A DNA stretch of 64,000 nucleotides, taken from Arachis hypogaea. Lineage: Eukaryota > Streptophyta > Magnoliopsida > Fabales > Fabaceae. The DNA lies in the NCBI RefSeq assembly GCF_003086295.3, contig NC_092051.1:10408810-10472809 (forward strand), written 5' to 3'. Shown in pieces: positions 44,573 through 58,838 of this stretch (its first letter is position 1; every line of letters starts with the position of its first letter). The position numbers were made by a program, and so were the translations under genes. The notes beneath the pieces were generated by a model. That model was not told where the DNA came from, made no database searches, and saw only the letters and a program-made list of their open reading frames with translations.

Positions 44573-46838
44573 ATGGACTTCGTGCTAGTCCAAACTGGGA
44601 CAGGCTGCGAGGCCGTACCCGGAGGCGACGCCGCCGCGACGGAAACCCGACAACATCCAAGGTCGCCCCCGAGGAACGCAACCCAATCACAGGAGAGACG
44701 CCCCTTTGGGGGGACTGGCGACAACCATGCCAGAATAATGCAAGAGCTACGCCATAGAATGCAAGACTTAGAACGCCGACTAGCAGATAGGGAACGCGAC
44801 CGACACACCCCAGAGCAGAGTCACTCCCTCTCTCGCTCCAGGAGTCGCTCCAGACGCATGCCTAGCCCCCAAGCTGAGTCCGAAAGCACCGGGGAGAGAG
44901 GACGCGCGAGAAGACGTCATGACCCCGTCATTTACGCCAGACGTGAGAGGCGGCGTACCACGAACCACGGGGACGAGGACGCTCGTCGGGAGAGCGACGA
45001 GGGAAGAACGATGGTAACGCGGGGACCCGTAATAATGGGAGCGACCCCATTCCACCGTTCCATACTCGAGGTCCGGCTGCCAAAACACTTTGACAAGCCA
45101 ACGGACATGAGGTACGATGGAACGCAAGACCCGCTGGAACACCTCACGGCCTTTGAGGTCAGGATGAACCTAGAAGGAGTGGGAGACGAGGTAAGGTGCC
45201 GCGCTTTCCCGGTCACCCTCGCGGGACCTGCAATACGGTGGTTCAATAACCTCCCGCAGGGCTCGGTAACCCACTTCTCTGACATCAGCCATGCCTTCCT
45301 AGTTCAGTTCACAACCAGGATTGCCAAAGCCAAGCATCCGATCAATTTGCTGGGGGGTGACCCAAAGAGCCGGGGAACCGACTAGAAAATACTTAGATCG
45401 TTTCAACGACGAATGCTTGGAATTATACAGGTTGACGGACTCAGTAGCGAGCTTGTGCTTGACGAGCGGGCTCCTGAATGAGGACTTCAGAAAGCACCTC
45501 ACCACAAAGCCAGTATGGACAATGCAGGAGATCCAATGCGTGGCTAAGGAGTATATTAACGATGAAGAGGTCAGCCGGGTCGTGGCTGCCAATAAACGGC
45601 AACCCCCCTACAACCAAACCCGACACTATGAGGGTGGAGAAAGGCAAAAGGAACACGCCAGGGACGGCGGTCCGAGTAAGGTGCCAAAGCCATTTTCCCG
45701 AGTCGGGAAATTCACCAACTACACCCCCCTCACGGCACCGATCACGGAAGTTTACCAACAGATAGCCGAGAAGGGGATACTGTCGAGACCTCGACCCCTG
45801 AAGGACAGGACGGGGGGAAACAAAAGCCTTTACTGCGAATATCACAAGGGATATGGGCACAAGACCCAAGACCGCTTCAACCTGAAGGACGCCCTGGAAC
45901 AAGCAATCAGGGATGGAAAGCTTGCCGACTTCTCCCACCTTATAAGGGAGCCAAGGAGACGAAACCGGGATCACGATGGCGAGGACAGGTCCCGGGCAAC
46001 AAGACGACGCCAAGAACCAGAAGGGGACGACCACGGTCTCACGGTGGTGAACGTAGTAACAGCGAGGAATTCCGCCCCGAGGTCGAAATCGGCACAAAAG
46101 AAAGACGCCAAAGTCCTGGCGGTCTCCTTCTCATCCGCTAGAAGTTCCAGGGGACTCCCATCCATCTCCTTCGGCCCCGAGGACCAATGGTTCGACGAGG
46201 TACCAGAAAGCCCTCCCATGGTCATCACGGCCAGAGTCGGAACCGGCCTCGTCAAACGGATCCTGGTGGATACAGGGGCGGACTCGAACATCATGTTTCG
46301 CAACGTTTTCGATGTCTTGGGACTGTGTGATGCTGATCTGGCGACCCACCAGCACGGTGTGGTAGGGTTGGGTGACCACTTCATCAAGCCGGATGGGATC
46401 ATCTCACTCCAGACCTCCCTGGGACAAGGACAAAGGCGAAGGACAGTAATGGCCGATTTTGTTGTCTTACGAGATTCCACAGCTTACAACATCATCCTGG
46501 GGAGAAAAACCATCAACGACCCTGGGGCAGCGATTAGCACGAAGCTGCTCGTAATGAAGTTTGTTACTGATGACGGATCCGTAGGATCCATCAGAGGAGA
46601 CTTGGAAACGGCAGTCGCCTGCGACCACGCCAGCCTCTCTCTTAGGAAAAAGTCCAAAGAAGCATCGAGGATTTTCCTTGTCGACCTGGATGCCAGAATA
46701 GATGACAAGCCCAGACCTGAGCCAGAAGGGGACTTGGAAAAATTCAGGGTCGGTGATGGGGAGGAAAAGTTCACGTTCATAAACAGAAACTTCCCCCATG
46801 AGTTAAAAGGAGCCTTTGATGGAGATGATCAGAGCTAA
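44573..46838 (+). pseudogene. Tat-type gag and protease, copy 2
   Basis: Counterpart of 7985-10250 with the same G6-run frameshift. Val replaces Ala at 45682 through a CpG change. Confidence 0.85.
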
Positions 46839-47709
46839 TGCCGACCTCTTCGCTTGGACGCCAGCCGACATGCCAGGGATAGATCCCCAACTCATGTCAC
46901 ACTATCTGGCCGTCAAGCCGGAAGTTAAGCCAGTGGCCCAGAGGAGGAGGAAGATGTCATAGGAAAAGGCAGAAGAGGTGGCCAGGCAGACGGCCAGCCT
47001 CCTTGAAGCAGGGTTCATTCGAGAGCTAGACTACTCGACGTGGCTGTCGAACGTGGTCTTGGTGAAAAAGCACAATGGGAGGTGGAGAATGTGTGTAGAC
47101 TATTCCGACCTCAACAAGGCATGTCCCAAGGACTGCTATCCCCTCCCCAACATTGACGCACTCGTCGACGCGGCGGTGGGGTACCGTTATCTGAGCTTCA
47201 TGGACGCCTACTCTGGATACAATCAGATACCGATGCACCGACCCGACGAGGACAAAACGGCGTTCATAATGCCAGGAGGGATCTATTGCTACAAGGTGAT
47301 GCCATTTGGTCTGAAAAACGCTGGCGCCACGTACCAGAGACTGATGAACAAGATATTCAGTGAGCTCATAGGCAAGACAGTAGAAGTCTACGTGGACGAC
47401 ATCCTCGCAAAAACCACACGGCCCGACGATCTCCTAAGCGACCTGGGGGGCGTGTTCGCGGCCCTCCGACAACACGGCATGAGGCTCAACCCGCTCAAAT
47501 GCGCCTTTGCCATGGAGGCTAGGAAGTTCTTGGGATTCATGATCACCCAAAGAGGAGTAGAAGCCAACCCTGAGAAGTGTCAAGCAATTCTCCAGATGAA
47601 GAGCCCGGGTTGTATCAAAGATGTCCAACGGTTGGCAGGAAGGCTGACGGCATTATCCCGCTTCCTCGGCGCATCGGCAGCGAAAGCCCTACCCTTTTTC
47701 AAAACTGGA
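46810..47709 (+). pseudogene. Tat-type reverse transcriptase, copy 2
   Basis: Counterpart of 10222-11121. It has Arg before KFLGF where copy 1 has Trp, closer to the small or basic residue usual at that site, so copy 1 probably carries the newer change. The YVDD box is intact; a silent G-to-A change follows it. Confidence 0.9.
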
Positions 47710-47981
47710 AGTGTCCATCGGCATTAAAATATGATTAGTGGTTATTTACTAGGATCGGTTGGCCGAAATAATAATCCAAACAGGTTTTCTTGTATATTGC
47801 AGGACTCTCTGTGTCCATTTGAACAACAATCCAAAATTCTTCTTGTTCTGATTGTGTTCCATCTTCGTTTTCTTTTTCGATATAAGAAAGATAGTAGCGA
47901 GGACTGTTGGTTCTCTGACAGCCTTTCTTAATCTCTCTGCAGTACCCTCAGAAAATTTCCACCAGCGGACGATAAATAGTT

Positions 47982-48125
47982 AGTGAAAACTTAGGTGCAG
48001 TCAACTTTACGTAAAGTTAATAACTTGAGAGTTGTTAGACGAAAATTTAGTTAAATTAGTCAAATTATTTAACAATTCTCGACTATTAACTTTACGTGAA
48101 GTTGACTGCATCTGAGTTTTCACCT
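47982..48125. mobile_element. MITE with ~50-bp inverted repeats, copy 2
   Basis: Counterpart of 11394-11537. Confidence 0.85.
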
Positions 48126-48199
48126 AAATAAAATATATATTTTTTGAATTTTTAAATTATTAATTTTTTTAATAAATCAAGGTGTAATTCGGATTATTG

Positions 48200-48333
48200 C
48201 ATGTTTGTAATTCGAATCAAGTTGATTCGAATTAGTGGGTGTGTGCGTGTGTATGTAATTCGAATCAAAGTGATTCGAATTACATGTAAATCAAGTTCGA
48301 AACAACCTCATTCGAACTATATAGAAATGTGCT
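48200..48333. repeat. TTCGAATC palindrome cluster, copy 2
   Basis: Counterpart of 11612-11745. Confidence 0.5.
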
Positions 48334-48566
48334 TTGGTTGATTTATGAACTAATTTTTGGTTTGGTGGATTTGTGTAATTTTTTGCTCTCCTTGGTTTAA
48401 TTAAGTGATTTGCCCATGTATTTTAATACAAATTGTACTGTATTTAGACGTATTAAATTATTGGTATACTAAAGTTTTAAAATGACAACTATTTTAAAAT
48501 ATATGGAGCATGATGATGATGATGATATCACCGAGCAATGTGAATGTGATTGTTTAAGTTATGTAG

Positions 48567-49195
48567 GATTACAGTGGAGAGCATACAGATGCCAAAAATT
48601 TTTATACTGTGCTTAGTGGTAACCGAAGTGCTATTACTGGAGGCACTGGTAAAGTGGTGGACAGTGGCCCTAATGACACCATTTTTATTTACTATGCTGA
48701 TCATGGTGCCCCCGGCTTCGTTAGTAAGTAATAGCTCCCTTCCTTTTCTTTCTTTAAAACTACTTTACATAACATGTGTGTTGTTTATCAGAATCTACAT
48801 TTAATTCATTTTTCCTACTAAAAAAAGCAGAAATAATTAATCACAAAATGCTATTATTTGATCAGCTATGCCAGTTGGTGAGGATGTTTTTGCCAACGAT
48901 TTTATAGATGTGTTGAAAAAGAAACACGCCGCCAAGTGCTATAAAAAGATCGTAAGTTCTCTTAAATCTCTCGTTCTTTATAGTTGTTGAGGATAAAAAA
49001 AGAATCTTACATTTCCCTATTAGATTTTGGTAAACGTAGAATTGTTTCAAGCAACAAGTTCCATATATAAAATATTGAATTTGATGCATTAATTCATTTG
49101 TCTGGAAAACAAATTAAAAGGTGATATACTTGGAAGCATGTGAATCTGGGAGCATGTTCGAAGGGATTCTAACGAATAATTTAAACATATACGCA
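48567..49195 (+). pseudogene. Vacuolar processing enzyme fragment, copy 2
   Basis: Counterpart of 11979-12607 with the same three exon pieces, splice signals and truncation point; catalytic His and Cys motifs are kept. Confidence 0.88.
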
Positions 49196-49448
49196 ATTCG
49201 TGGGTGTACACATGAAGTGCACCAATTCGTATCCGCTGCCCCTGGTTTCCCATTTTGTGAATGGCAGCCACTAAATGGCTGTTCCTCCATTTCGTGTCCG
49301 CCGTAGGTGAATTGGACTCTGCAGCTGTCCCCTCCATTTTGCGGGCACCGGGAGTGAGTTGATAGGCAACTCCATTTCGTGGACGACGTTCTTGAATTGG
49401 CCATGCGTATTTCAAAAAAAATTTCAATTTATGGGTATTTCTGAAAAT
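49196..49448. repeat. Dispersed repeat truncating the VPE fragment, copy 2
   Basis: Counterpart of 12608-12860 with G for A at 49352. Confidence 0.5.
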
Positions 49449-50478
49449 AAAGTTTTTCATATATTTATTTATATAAAAAAACCCTATATCTCAACCCTTA
49501 AATTGAGCATTTATAAAGCACATTTTCCTAGCCGGCATGCAATTCATGCTTTATTTGTCAAATTCTTAAGAACTATATATTTATATAAGAGGTTAATTTG
49601 CCAGTTATAATTTCTTACAGCCTCAAGAATTAAGATATTACACTACTATATGATTCATTTATTCAGAAGTTAACTATACAACTTAATCTTCGACTCTCTG
49701 ATGAGAGGGGAGGACATACTAAGTCCAAGTCAAATCAAACATAAATAAAAGCTTTATATGAAGGTTGACATGCCAATTACAATTAATTAATTAAGCTTAT
49801 GGTGTAACGGAAATGCATATAATTAAAGCTGGCATGCTATATTATGAATTTACATAAATTGAATAGAATTAGTAAAAAATAATTCCATTTTTTTATTAAA
49901 AATAGAGAGATTAGAAGTTTTGAATTCGCAACTTTTAAGTGAATATGGAAAGATGATGTCATCTGAACTATAACTCATTGGCAAAAAAATAATTTTATTG
50001 CCAAACATGAAAAATAGTTTTTTTACCTTTGATTTATCATCCTTTTATTTTCGGTTAAATTACAATTGTTTTTAATATTTATAATTTTTTAAAAAATATT
50101 TTTAACATTTAATTTTATCACTTACGTTTTTAATTTATTTAATTTTATTTTTAATATTTTTTATTTATATCAAAATTATTTCTAGACGCTTTTAAGTTTG
50201 TCCCTAATATATTAAATAGAATTAACATCAAAAAATAATTTTAACATAAATAACAAATATTAAAAATAAACTAAAAAGTCACAAATAACATGGTAAAGAA
50301 ACATACTTTACTCTTTATTTTAATATATTTTCATTATTCAATGGTAGGTGATTAGGTACTTATTATCCTAACGCAACTAGCCACAATACATGCATGCAAC
50401 GATTTAAACTACAGATTAAGATATAGTATATAGAATAATGCTTATCTGGTATTGCATTTCAAAGTTGACATGAGATGC
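49449..50478. other. AT-rich region upstream of the peroxidase, copy 2
   Basis: Counterpart of 12861-13890. Two C-to-T type differences were seen (13338 and 13389 in copy 1 numbering). Confidence 0.45.
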
Positions 50479-50479
50479 C

Positions 50480-50486
50480 TATAAAA
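50480..50486 (+). promoter_or_regulatory. Probable TATA box of the peroxidase, copy 2
   Basis: Identical to 13892-13898. Confidence 0.6.
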
Positions 50487-50588
50487 AGGAGCAACTACAT
50501 TGTAGTTCAACATTCCATTCTTCAGTTACAAATAATATAGTACTATATTGCACATAGAAGCTAAGGTGAAATAATCAAGAGCATAATC

Positions 50589-52024
50589 ATGAAGACAACA
50601 TCTTTCCTCGTAGCTTGTGTGTTACTGTCTTGTTTCCTTGGGGCTTGCCACGGAGGCGACCTTAGGAAAAATTTCTATAGAAATTCCTGTCCTCAAGCTG
50701 AAGCTATTGTTAAGACCAAAATCCAACAACACGTTGCTGCAAGGCCTGAATTGCCAGCCAAATTGATTAGGATGCATTTTCATGACTGTTTCGTCAGGGT
50801 AATTAAACATCTTATTTCCATTTTATACTAACATCGACCTTGAATTCTTAAAACATTTAATTTAGATGTACTGTGAGTATATCTGTCACATTTGAAACTA
50901 CTGTTTCAGGGTTGTGACGGGTCGGTTTTGTTAGACTCAACTGTCACAAACAAAGCGGAGAAGGATTCTATTCCTAATTTATCATTGGCTGGCTATGATG
51001 TCATTGATGATAATAAAAGCAGAAATTGAAGCAAAATGTTCCGGAATTGTATCTTGTGCTGACATTCTCTGGCATTGGCAACTAGAGACGCTTTTTCTGT
51101 CCGAGTAAATTAAATCCAACTAATTCATATATATATATAGAGTCTTAATATGTAGTAATTAATATATAAATGTTCAATAAAATTTGCAGTTTAATAATGT
51201 GCCTCTGTGGGAAGTGCTTACTGGTAGAAGAGATGGGAGAGTGTCCACAGCAAGTGAAGCCTTGGCCAATCTCCCACCACCTTTCTTCAACTTCACCCAG
51301 CTCAAACAAAGCTTCGAAAGTAAAAAACTCACCGTGCATGATCTCGTTGTATTATCAGGTACAGTTTTGTTCCATAGCATTTTTGGTAACTATAAGTGTA
51401 ACCAAAATATTTTTGTAAATATAAGTGTAACCAAAATATTTTTGGTTATATAACATTGTTCTATGTATACGTATACGGTATTATTGATCTATACGATAAT
51501 ATTTATAAATATAATTTATTTTCGTCAAATTTATTATTAAGATTGATTCTCGATAGAAAATAGTATCCAAATTTGTTCCAAGGCTAACTGCATTGGCTAT
51601 ATGTATATATGTAGGTGCACACACAATTGGAGTAGGGCATTGCAATCTCTTCAGCAATAGGCTTTTCAATTTCACTGGAAAAGGTGATCAAGATCCTTCA
51701 CTAAACCCCACATATGCTGACTTCTTGAAGACAAAATGCCAGGCACTAAGTGACACAACCACAACGGTGGAGTTGGATCCTAATGGCTCCACCAAATTTG
51801 ACAATGACTATTATAACATCCTTGTACAGAACAAGGGTCTGTTCCAATCAGATGCTGCGCTTCTAACAACAAAGACATCAAGGAACATTGTCAATGAATT
51901 GCGTAACCAAAACAAGTTCTACACGGAGTTTGGACAATCAATGCAGAGAATGGGAGCCATTGAAGTCCTCACTGGCTCTGCTGGGGAAATTAGGCATAAG
52001 TGTTCTGTTGTCAACTCCAATTAA
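50589..52024 (+). pseudogene. Class III peroxidase, frameshifted, copy 2
   Basis: Exons 50589-50798, 50910-51104, 51190-51358 and 51615-52024. It carries the same +1 and +2 insertions in exon 2 and the same early TGA as the gene at 14001. No exon difference between the copies was noticed, so the two are one allele state duplicated. Confidence 0.85.
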
Positions 52025-52270
52025 TTAATCATTTAAAAAAAAAAAAAAAAACTAAATTTGTTTCTTTGGTTTTGATTTCATTTCATTATTTGATTAATGT
52101 TGCCGGTGTTGTGAAATTGTTCTCTTGGAATTTGGCTTCCTTTTTTGCTTTCTTTTGAAATGTGCATGGTTTCTGGAGTTTGATAATGTAACATGTAATG
52201 TGTAACTGTGTAAGTTTACACACACAAAAAATTCCATTATTTTTCAATTCTAAGTTGCTTCTCTTTATAG

Positions 52271-52708
52271 TTTATCTAATGAGCGGAGGTAAATTCTACC
52301 GTTCAGAAGCATTGGAGGATTTTGCTAGGACTCAGGTGGATTACATACTTGGGAAGAATCCAGAGAAGATGAGCTATGTGGTTGGGTTTGGAGAGAGGTA
52401 CCCTGAAGAAGTTCACCACATGGGTGTATCTATTATGAGTGAGAGGGGGAAGAAGTATGGTTGTGGTGGTGGATGGAAGTGGAGGGACAGAAGGAAACTG
52501 AATCCGAATGTGATTTGTAGGAGCCATGGTTGGTGGTCCTGATAAGCTGGATGGTTTCAATGACTTGCGTTCCAACTATAACTACACTGAACCAACTCTT
52601 GCGGGGAATTCGGGTCTTGTTCCGGCGCTTGTGGCTTTGTCACAGAATGCCACTCCAAATGGAATGATAGATCACAACACCATATTCTATTCTGTTCAAC
52701 TCCCTTGA
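52271..52708 (+). pseudogene. GH9 endoglucanase C-terminal exon, copy 2
   Basis: Counterpart of 15682-16119 with the same extra T and frameshift. The first frame ends at 52542 and the second runs to 52708. Confidence 0.88.
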
Positions 52709-53200
52709 CATTACTTGAGTTGCAAGAAACATTAGAACTTGTTTTTATGTTTGTTTGCAAAAAGAAGATGCTAGCCTACTCTTCTTTCTACTTTCAACTT
52801 TACTATTTATTTTTTCCACCCTTTAAAAAAGAAAACTTCTGAATTGACTGAATTAATAGAATGTATATTGGTAACTGTATTCTTCCTATTTGTTTCATGT
52901 GAAGGGTCAACGTGTTAGACAATAAAATATGAATGTAAGTTTGTTATGAATTTGATGTTATCATAATAACAATAAATAATATCTGATCAACTCAAGACTC
53001 AAGTCCTTTCTGCCTGTTCTTTAAATCCCATTCAAAAAGTTTAGTGGCCAAAGGAATATAAATTTTAGGATTCTTTGTTCATTCAAAGACAAGGGTTTGT
53101 TGGAAATGCACAAATTATTAACGAATAATGATTGCCTACAATTATTTATGTTTGTCTATAACTATGCTTGGTATAGAGGAACTTTTTATTATGAGGAATG

Positions 53201-53352
53201 CTAGGGGCAGCAACTTTGTGATTTGTAGTCATCAAATAGCTATCAATGATGGTTTTAATGGTGTGAGATGGGTGTGAGATTTCATCCAATGGCTCTCTTT
53301 TCTTTGCTGGTTACATACTGGTCAGAATTTAACAAAGTTGCTGACCCCTTAG
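53201..53352. mobile_element. Short MITE, copy 2
   Basis: Counterpart of 16612-16764, one C shorter in the left inverted repeat. Confidence 0.75.
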
Positions 53353-55063
53353 ACTTTTCTTTTTATTATTTTACTGTAGGAGTTCTATGCAATATTAAAA
53401 ATGAAACAAATTCTTAGTGAGTTGTGAATATGTATCACTTACTTGGTCTCATTAAGTACCTGAACAAAATAACCAAATGGAAAGATTCTAACACAATGTA
53501 AACTTGTAAAATTCATTTCGGAAAAAACTAAAAATAAAAAGTAATTTCGAACACAATTCTTTGCAAAAAAGAATAAAGTCATCTTGGGCAATTTTTATAA
53601 ATTACGTTTTTAAATAAGCAACAGGTTTGCAGTTTCATGTAACTGGCATTTGATATTAGACAATAACAACTTAGACTTTATTCCACTCCAAACAATATAA
53701 GTTTAAGCAGTTAAGTTCGTTTCTAACACCCTCCAACAAAATTTACAAATAGATATCAAAATGTATAAAAAAAATTGCAAAAAATAAGCATCCTTCATAA
53801 AATAGACAATCTTGTTACTCTTCTCGAGTTTAGGAGTCAGATCACCGGCCTGAAGAAAAGTATTAAATTATGTAGCAAATAAGACATCTTAAAGGCAATA
53901 TTATCAGTGTAACATTTCCTAAGATCTCTTAAATTGGTAAAAACTATCCCAACTGATGTGGATATAGTATGACTTGCAACTATGACCCCAATACTTGCTT
54001 AATAAATTACAATAAGAAATAAATGTTAGAGCACAGAAATAAAACGCGAACCATTCAATACTTTTTACTTTTTTAGTAGGCTTGCCCAATTGAAGATAAA
54101 ATTCTATAATGTATTTTAAATTATGACAAATAATTCTAATTGCTTAAATGTTTTTTACTTTGACAAATTATTCGCATTCTATATTAAATTTTCGCTTATA
54201 GTTTTCTACTTTTCTCTCACTTTCTCATTTTCCCCTCCATTATTAATATTATCAATCAACAAAATCAAACAGGAAACTAAGAAAATAAATTTTAATAATT
54301 ACAAACCTTAGGCATTCTTCAAAAAACAGGATAGTTTTATTGCTCTTCTTTCCGAATTTGAAATTTATGATCACTTGCCTCAAGAAAACTAATCAATTAT
54401 GCAGCAATAACACACCATGAAAGTAATATTATAGGGTTAAATTACCATTTTGGTTTTCAGTCCTAGATGATTTATCTTTTGGTTTATGTATTACTATTTG
54501 ATGCATTTTTATCTAAACTCTAGAGTCTAGAGTTCTTTTTTGAATATGTATTACTATATTTGGTGCATTTTATCAAATTGACATTATTTTTTGGAACGCT
54601 AAAAAATCTTTTCTTTTTCGAGTCATTTTATTTGGTGTACATATTTGAGATCATTTTGGAGTATATACAAATAAAATTCATATAAAAACAAAGATTATTA
54701 AGTCAACTGTATTTATTAAAAATAAACATAAATAGACATATAGTTCAAATTTGATAAACAAAAATATAAAATAAACCTGCTAATACTGAAAAGCTTGTAC
54801 AAAAGGTCAGTAATAACGTTATCTCCTGTTACACAGACCTGTATAATAATTGGCAAAATTTGGTTACTTCAGTAATCATACATTTACAGTAAAGACTGCT
54901 TAAAAAAAACCATAATAATTAAAAAAATTACTATTTTTTCAGCAAAATGTGGGACTTTTTAGAGTATGGGAGTTTTCATTTGAAGAAAAAAAAGAATTAA
55001 ACTCACCAAAATATATTTACATTAAAATGTTAATAAATCTAAATTTATTAGTATTTTATTCTT
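53353..55063. other. AT-rich intergenic DNA, copy 2
   Basis: Counterpart of 16765-18474; nothing additional recognised. Confidence 0.5.
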
Positions 55064-55351
55064 TAATCAACGGTCCAGATTAACCATCTAGAACCTTCAT
55101 TACAAATATCTATCCTACCACAACTTTCTAAATACTTCTAGATTATTCCATACTACTATTCATATTTCTATATACATCCACAATCTTCTAGAATACTCTA
55201 TGACCTTCCAGAGTCTTCTAAAACTTTCTAGAGTATTCCAAGACCTTCTAGGATATTCTAGAACATCCCGGAACCATCTAGAGCATTTTCAAACACTTCA
55301 GAAAATTATACAAACACGGTTAAATCTAACCTTCTAAAATTTACCGTGACA
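55064..55351 (-). repeat. Truncated 3' LTR of the chromovirus, copy 2
   Basis: Counterpart of 18475-18762. Confidence 0.8.
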
Positions 55352-55364
55352 TTCTCCCCCACCT
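55352..55364 (-). other. Polypurine tract of the chromovirus, copy 2
   Basis: Identical to 18763-18775. Confidence 0.8.
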
Positions 55365-55425
55365 AATGCGCAGACATCCTCATTGCGTTCTGTTCATGAT
55401 AGCGCTCTAGGTGTTCTTGGAATTG

Positions 55426-55869
55426 TCACAAATCTTCACGAGCTTCCCAACTAGTTTTAGTTATTAGGAGCCCTTTCCACTTGATCAAGTATTGGATACT
55501 TTGTGGTACCCCTATTCGTTGCACGACGTGATTAGCTAAGATATCTTCGATTTCCTTATCAAAGGATTTAATCACCACAGGCGGAGCAGGACTCGAGTCA
55601 CCTCTACTTGGTTCATCTTGCTCTTTGTGATATGGTTTAAGCATACTCACATGGAAGACCGGGTGGATCTTCATAGAGGGAGGGAGTTGTACTTTATAAG
55701 TAACCTCCCTTACACGTCTAATGATCTCAAATAGCCCTTTGTATTTGCGGATTAATCCCTTATGAACCTTGCGAAAGGCTTTTAATTGTTGTGAAAGAAG
55801 TTTAATCATTAACTTGTCTCCCACTTGATAGCTTGCATGCCTCCTCTTCTTATCTGCCCATTTCTTCAT
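55426..55869 (-). pseudogene. Chromovirus chromodomain region, copy 2
   Basis: Counterpart of 18837-19280; no difference noticed. Confidence 0.88.
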
Positions 55870-55931
55870 CTTCTTTACAACTTTGTCGAGGTAAGAACGA
55901 GTGACATCTGCTTATTCTTCCCAAGACTTAA

Positions 55932-57518
55932 TCATATGATAAGCTCCAGGGCTCTTCCTGAGTAAGAGGAAGAAAGAGAGTGTGGTGTAAGCGGCTGTTG
56001 TCCAGTCACAATCTCGAATGGACTCTTCCCCGTGGACTCGCTCCTTTGCAAATTGTATGAGAATTGAGCAATGTCAAAGAGTTTTGTCCAGTCCTTCTTA
56101 TTAGCGCTTACAAAATGCCTCAAGTAAGGCATTCACTCTCTCAGTCTGCCCATTGGTTTGAGGATGAAATCTTGTTGAAAAATGAAGCTCTGACCCAAGG
56201 AGTTTGAACAGCTCTGTCTATAGTCGTCCTGTGAAACGTGGATCTCGATCACTAATGATGCTCTCAAACAATCCCTAGTACTTCACCACATTCTTGAAGA
56301 ATAGTCGTGCTGCTTTCTCTACAGTGCAGTCAGTAGGAGTAGGAATAAAGGTAGCATACTTCAAAAATCGATCCACTATCACAAGAATAGATCCAAACCC
56401 CTCAGACTTCGATAAGGCAGAGATGAAATCTGGAGAGACACTTTTCCACGGTTGCCCTGATGGAGGCAGAGGTTCCAACAATCCACTTGGTGTCTTGTTT
56501 TCAATTTTATCTTGTTGGCACACAAGATAAGTCTTCACATAGCTTTTCACTTCATCTCTCATTTGAGGCCAATAATAAGAAGATTCAATGAGTGCCAAGG
56601 TCCTTCGCTGACCTTGGTGACCATCTCACTTGGTATCGTGGTATTCTCTCACTAATTTTCTTCTTAGATTTTCCCATTTAGGGACGTATAGTCTTCTTCC
56701 TTTGGTGTAGAGAAGGTCGTCTTCTAGCCAAAATCGTTTGGTCTTACCTTCTCTAGCCAACTCCACCAACTTCTTGGCTAATGGATCATGAAACAACCCT
56801 TCCTTGATGGTATGCACAATATCTCCTTCGACCATGGAAATGGCTACCAACTCAGCCTTGCGACTCAGCGCATTTGCTACCACATTAGTCTTGCCAGACT
56901 TGTATTAAAATTCGAAATCAAACTCAGCTAAGAAATCTTGCCACCTAGCTTGTTTGGGGCTTAATTTCTTCTGAGTTTGGAAGTAGCTTGTAGCCACATT
57001 GTCTGTCTTGACGATAAAGTGTGAACCAAGTAAGTAGCGACGCTAAGTTCTTAGACAATGCACCACGTAGTCATCAATTTCTCTTGAACGGTGTATCGTC
57101 TCTCTGTATCATTCAACTTGCAACTCTCAAAGGCAATAGGATGTCCTTCTTGCATTAGAATCCCTCCAATAGCATAGTCAGAAGCATCAGTGTAGATTTC
57201 AAATACCTTTTAGTAGTCGGGCAGTGCTAGTACTGCTCCTTCTGTGATAGCAGCCTTCAACAAATCAAAGGCTTTTTGACACTCCTTTGACCATTCCCAA
57301 GAGTGATTTTTCTTGAGAAGATCAGTTAATGGTGAAGCCTTAGCGAAGTTTCCCTTGATAAATCTCTGATAGTAATTAGCCAACCCAAGGAATGACCTCA
57401 ATTCAGATACCTTGTTTAGCGGCTCCCACTCTTTAATAGCCTTCACCTTTTTTTTGATCCATGCACAGAGTTCCATCTCTAATGATGTGTCCCAAAAAGT
57501 GGACTTCGTCCCTTGCAA
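55932..57518 (-). pseudogene. Chromovirus RNase H and integrase, copy 2
   Basis: Counterpart of 19343-20929 with the same interruptions; Val replaces Ala in the integrase core through a G-to-A change at 56321. Confidence 0.85.
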
Positions 57519-57555
57519 AGGAACACTTTTCCTTCTTCACATATAGGTTATTCTC

Positions 57556-58488
57556 TCACAAGATCTTGAACATGGTTCGTAAGTGTTTTACATGTTCCTC
57601 CAAGGTATTACCATAGACAACAATGTCATCCAAGTAAACCACTATAAACCGATCAAGATAAGGTAGAAAGATCTCTTTCATCAAGGTACAGAAGGTCACA
57701 GGAGCATTGGTCAAGCCAAAAGGCATCACCAACCACTCATATGATCCATACCTCGTGACACACGTGGTCTTAGACTCATCACCATCGGCAATCCTCACTT
57801 GGTGATATCCTGACTTCAAATCCAGCTTTGAGAACCACTTGGCTCTACCAAGTTGATCAAACAAATCGGCTATCAAAGGAATAGGGTATTTGTTCTTGAT
57901 GATTACCTTGTTAAGTGCTTCATAGTCGATGCATAGTCTCAATGAACCATCATGCTTCTTTTGGAACAAGACTAGTGCGCCATAAGGTGCCTTCGATGGA
58001 CGGATGAACCCAACATCTAGCAAATTCTTGAGTTGCTTCTTCAAATCCTCAAGTTCTGGCGGTGCCATCCTATAAGGTGCTGAGGCAGGCAGCTTTACTC
58101 CGGACTCAAATCCAATTTTGTGGTCCACCTTCCTCCTAGGTGGTAGTTGTTTTAGTAACTCGGGAGGCATCACATCCTTATTTTCTTCAAGAACTTCCTT
58201 AATTTCGGGAGGAACGTCTTCTCTTTCAGATGTTGACTCCTCTTGTAATAGAGCCAAATATGTAATCTCTCCCATCTTGAACCCTTTCTTGAGTTGCATA
58301 GCAAAGAGTATCGGTAGTCCTCCAACTTTAGAGACTGTAGGGACCATACATGGAGACCCTTTCTCCATGACGCATACTATGTCGTAGTATGGCATAGGTA
58401 TTATATTTGCCTTCCTTTGCAAATCGAGCCTGATGACTATTTTAAAATTGTCCATGAGTGCTACTGAGAAATCCACAAGACCTTCCAA
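57556..58488 (-). pseudogene. Chromovirus reverse transcriptase, copy 2
   Basis: Counterpart of 20967-21899; 310-codon frame unchanged with YLDD box. Confidence 0.92.
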
Positions 58489-58838
58489 GAACCAAGAGTC
58501 ATCTCGACCCCTTTTGCTACTACTCCCTTAAGGGGTTCACCCTTGGTATTCACGGGTTTGAACCAGCTATTCTTTTTTGTGATCTTCAACCCAAGCCTCC
58601 TTGCTTCATCAGGCGTGATGAAGTTGTGTGTAGTGCCAGTGTCGATCATACCCATGACGGGTTTTTCATTAATAAAGGCTTTGACATACATCAAGCCTTT
58701 GTTTTCTGTAGTCCTTGTCTCTTTTCCCTTCACAGCATTCATGTGTTGGATAGATCCAACACACTCAGTTACTTGATATTGAGCCTCTCGTTCCTCGGCG
58801 ATAGATGCCAGAGTCCCTAACTTAGGGCAGTCCTTCAT
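58461..58838 (-). pseudogene. Chromovirus aspartic protease, copy 2
   Basis: Counterpart of 21872-22249; DTG box kept. Confidence 0.8.

Larger units (their letters stand above)
44148..47709 (+). mobile_element. Truncated Tat-type Ty3/gypsy element, copy 2
   Basis: Same LTR, same frameshifts, same in-frame TAG and same right breakpoint as 7560-11121. The shared damage shows the element was already dead when the large duplication arose. Confidence 0.9.
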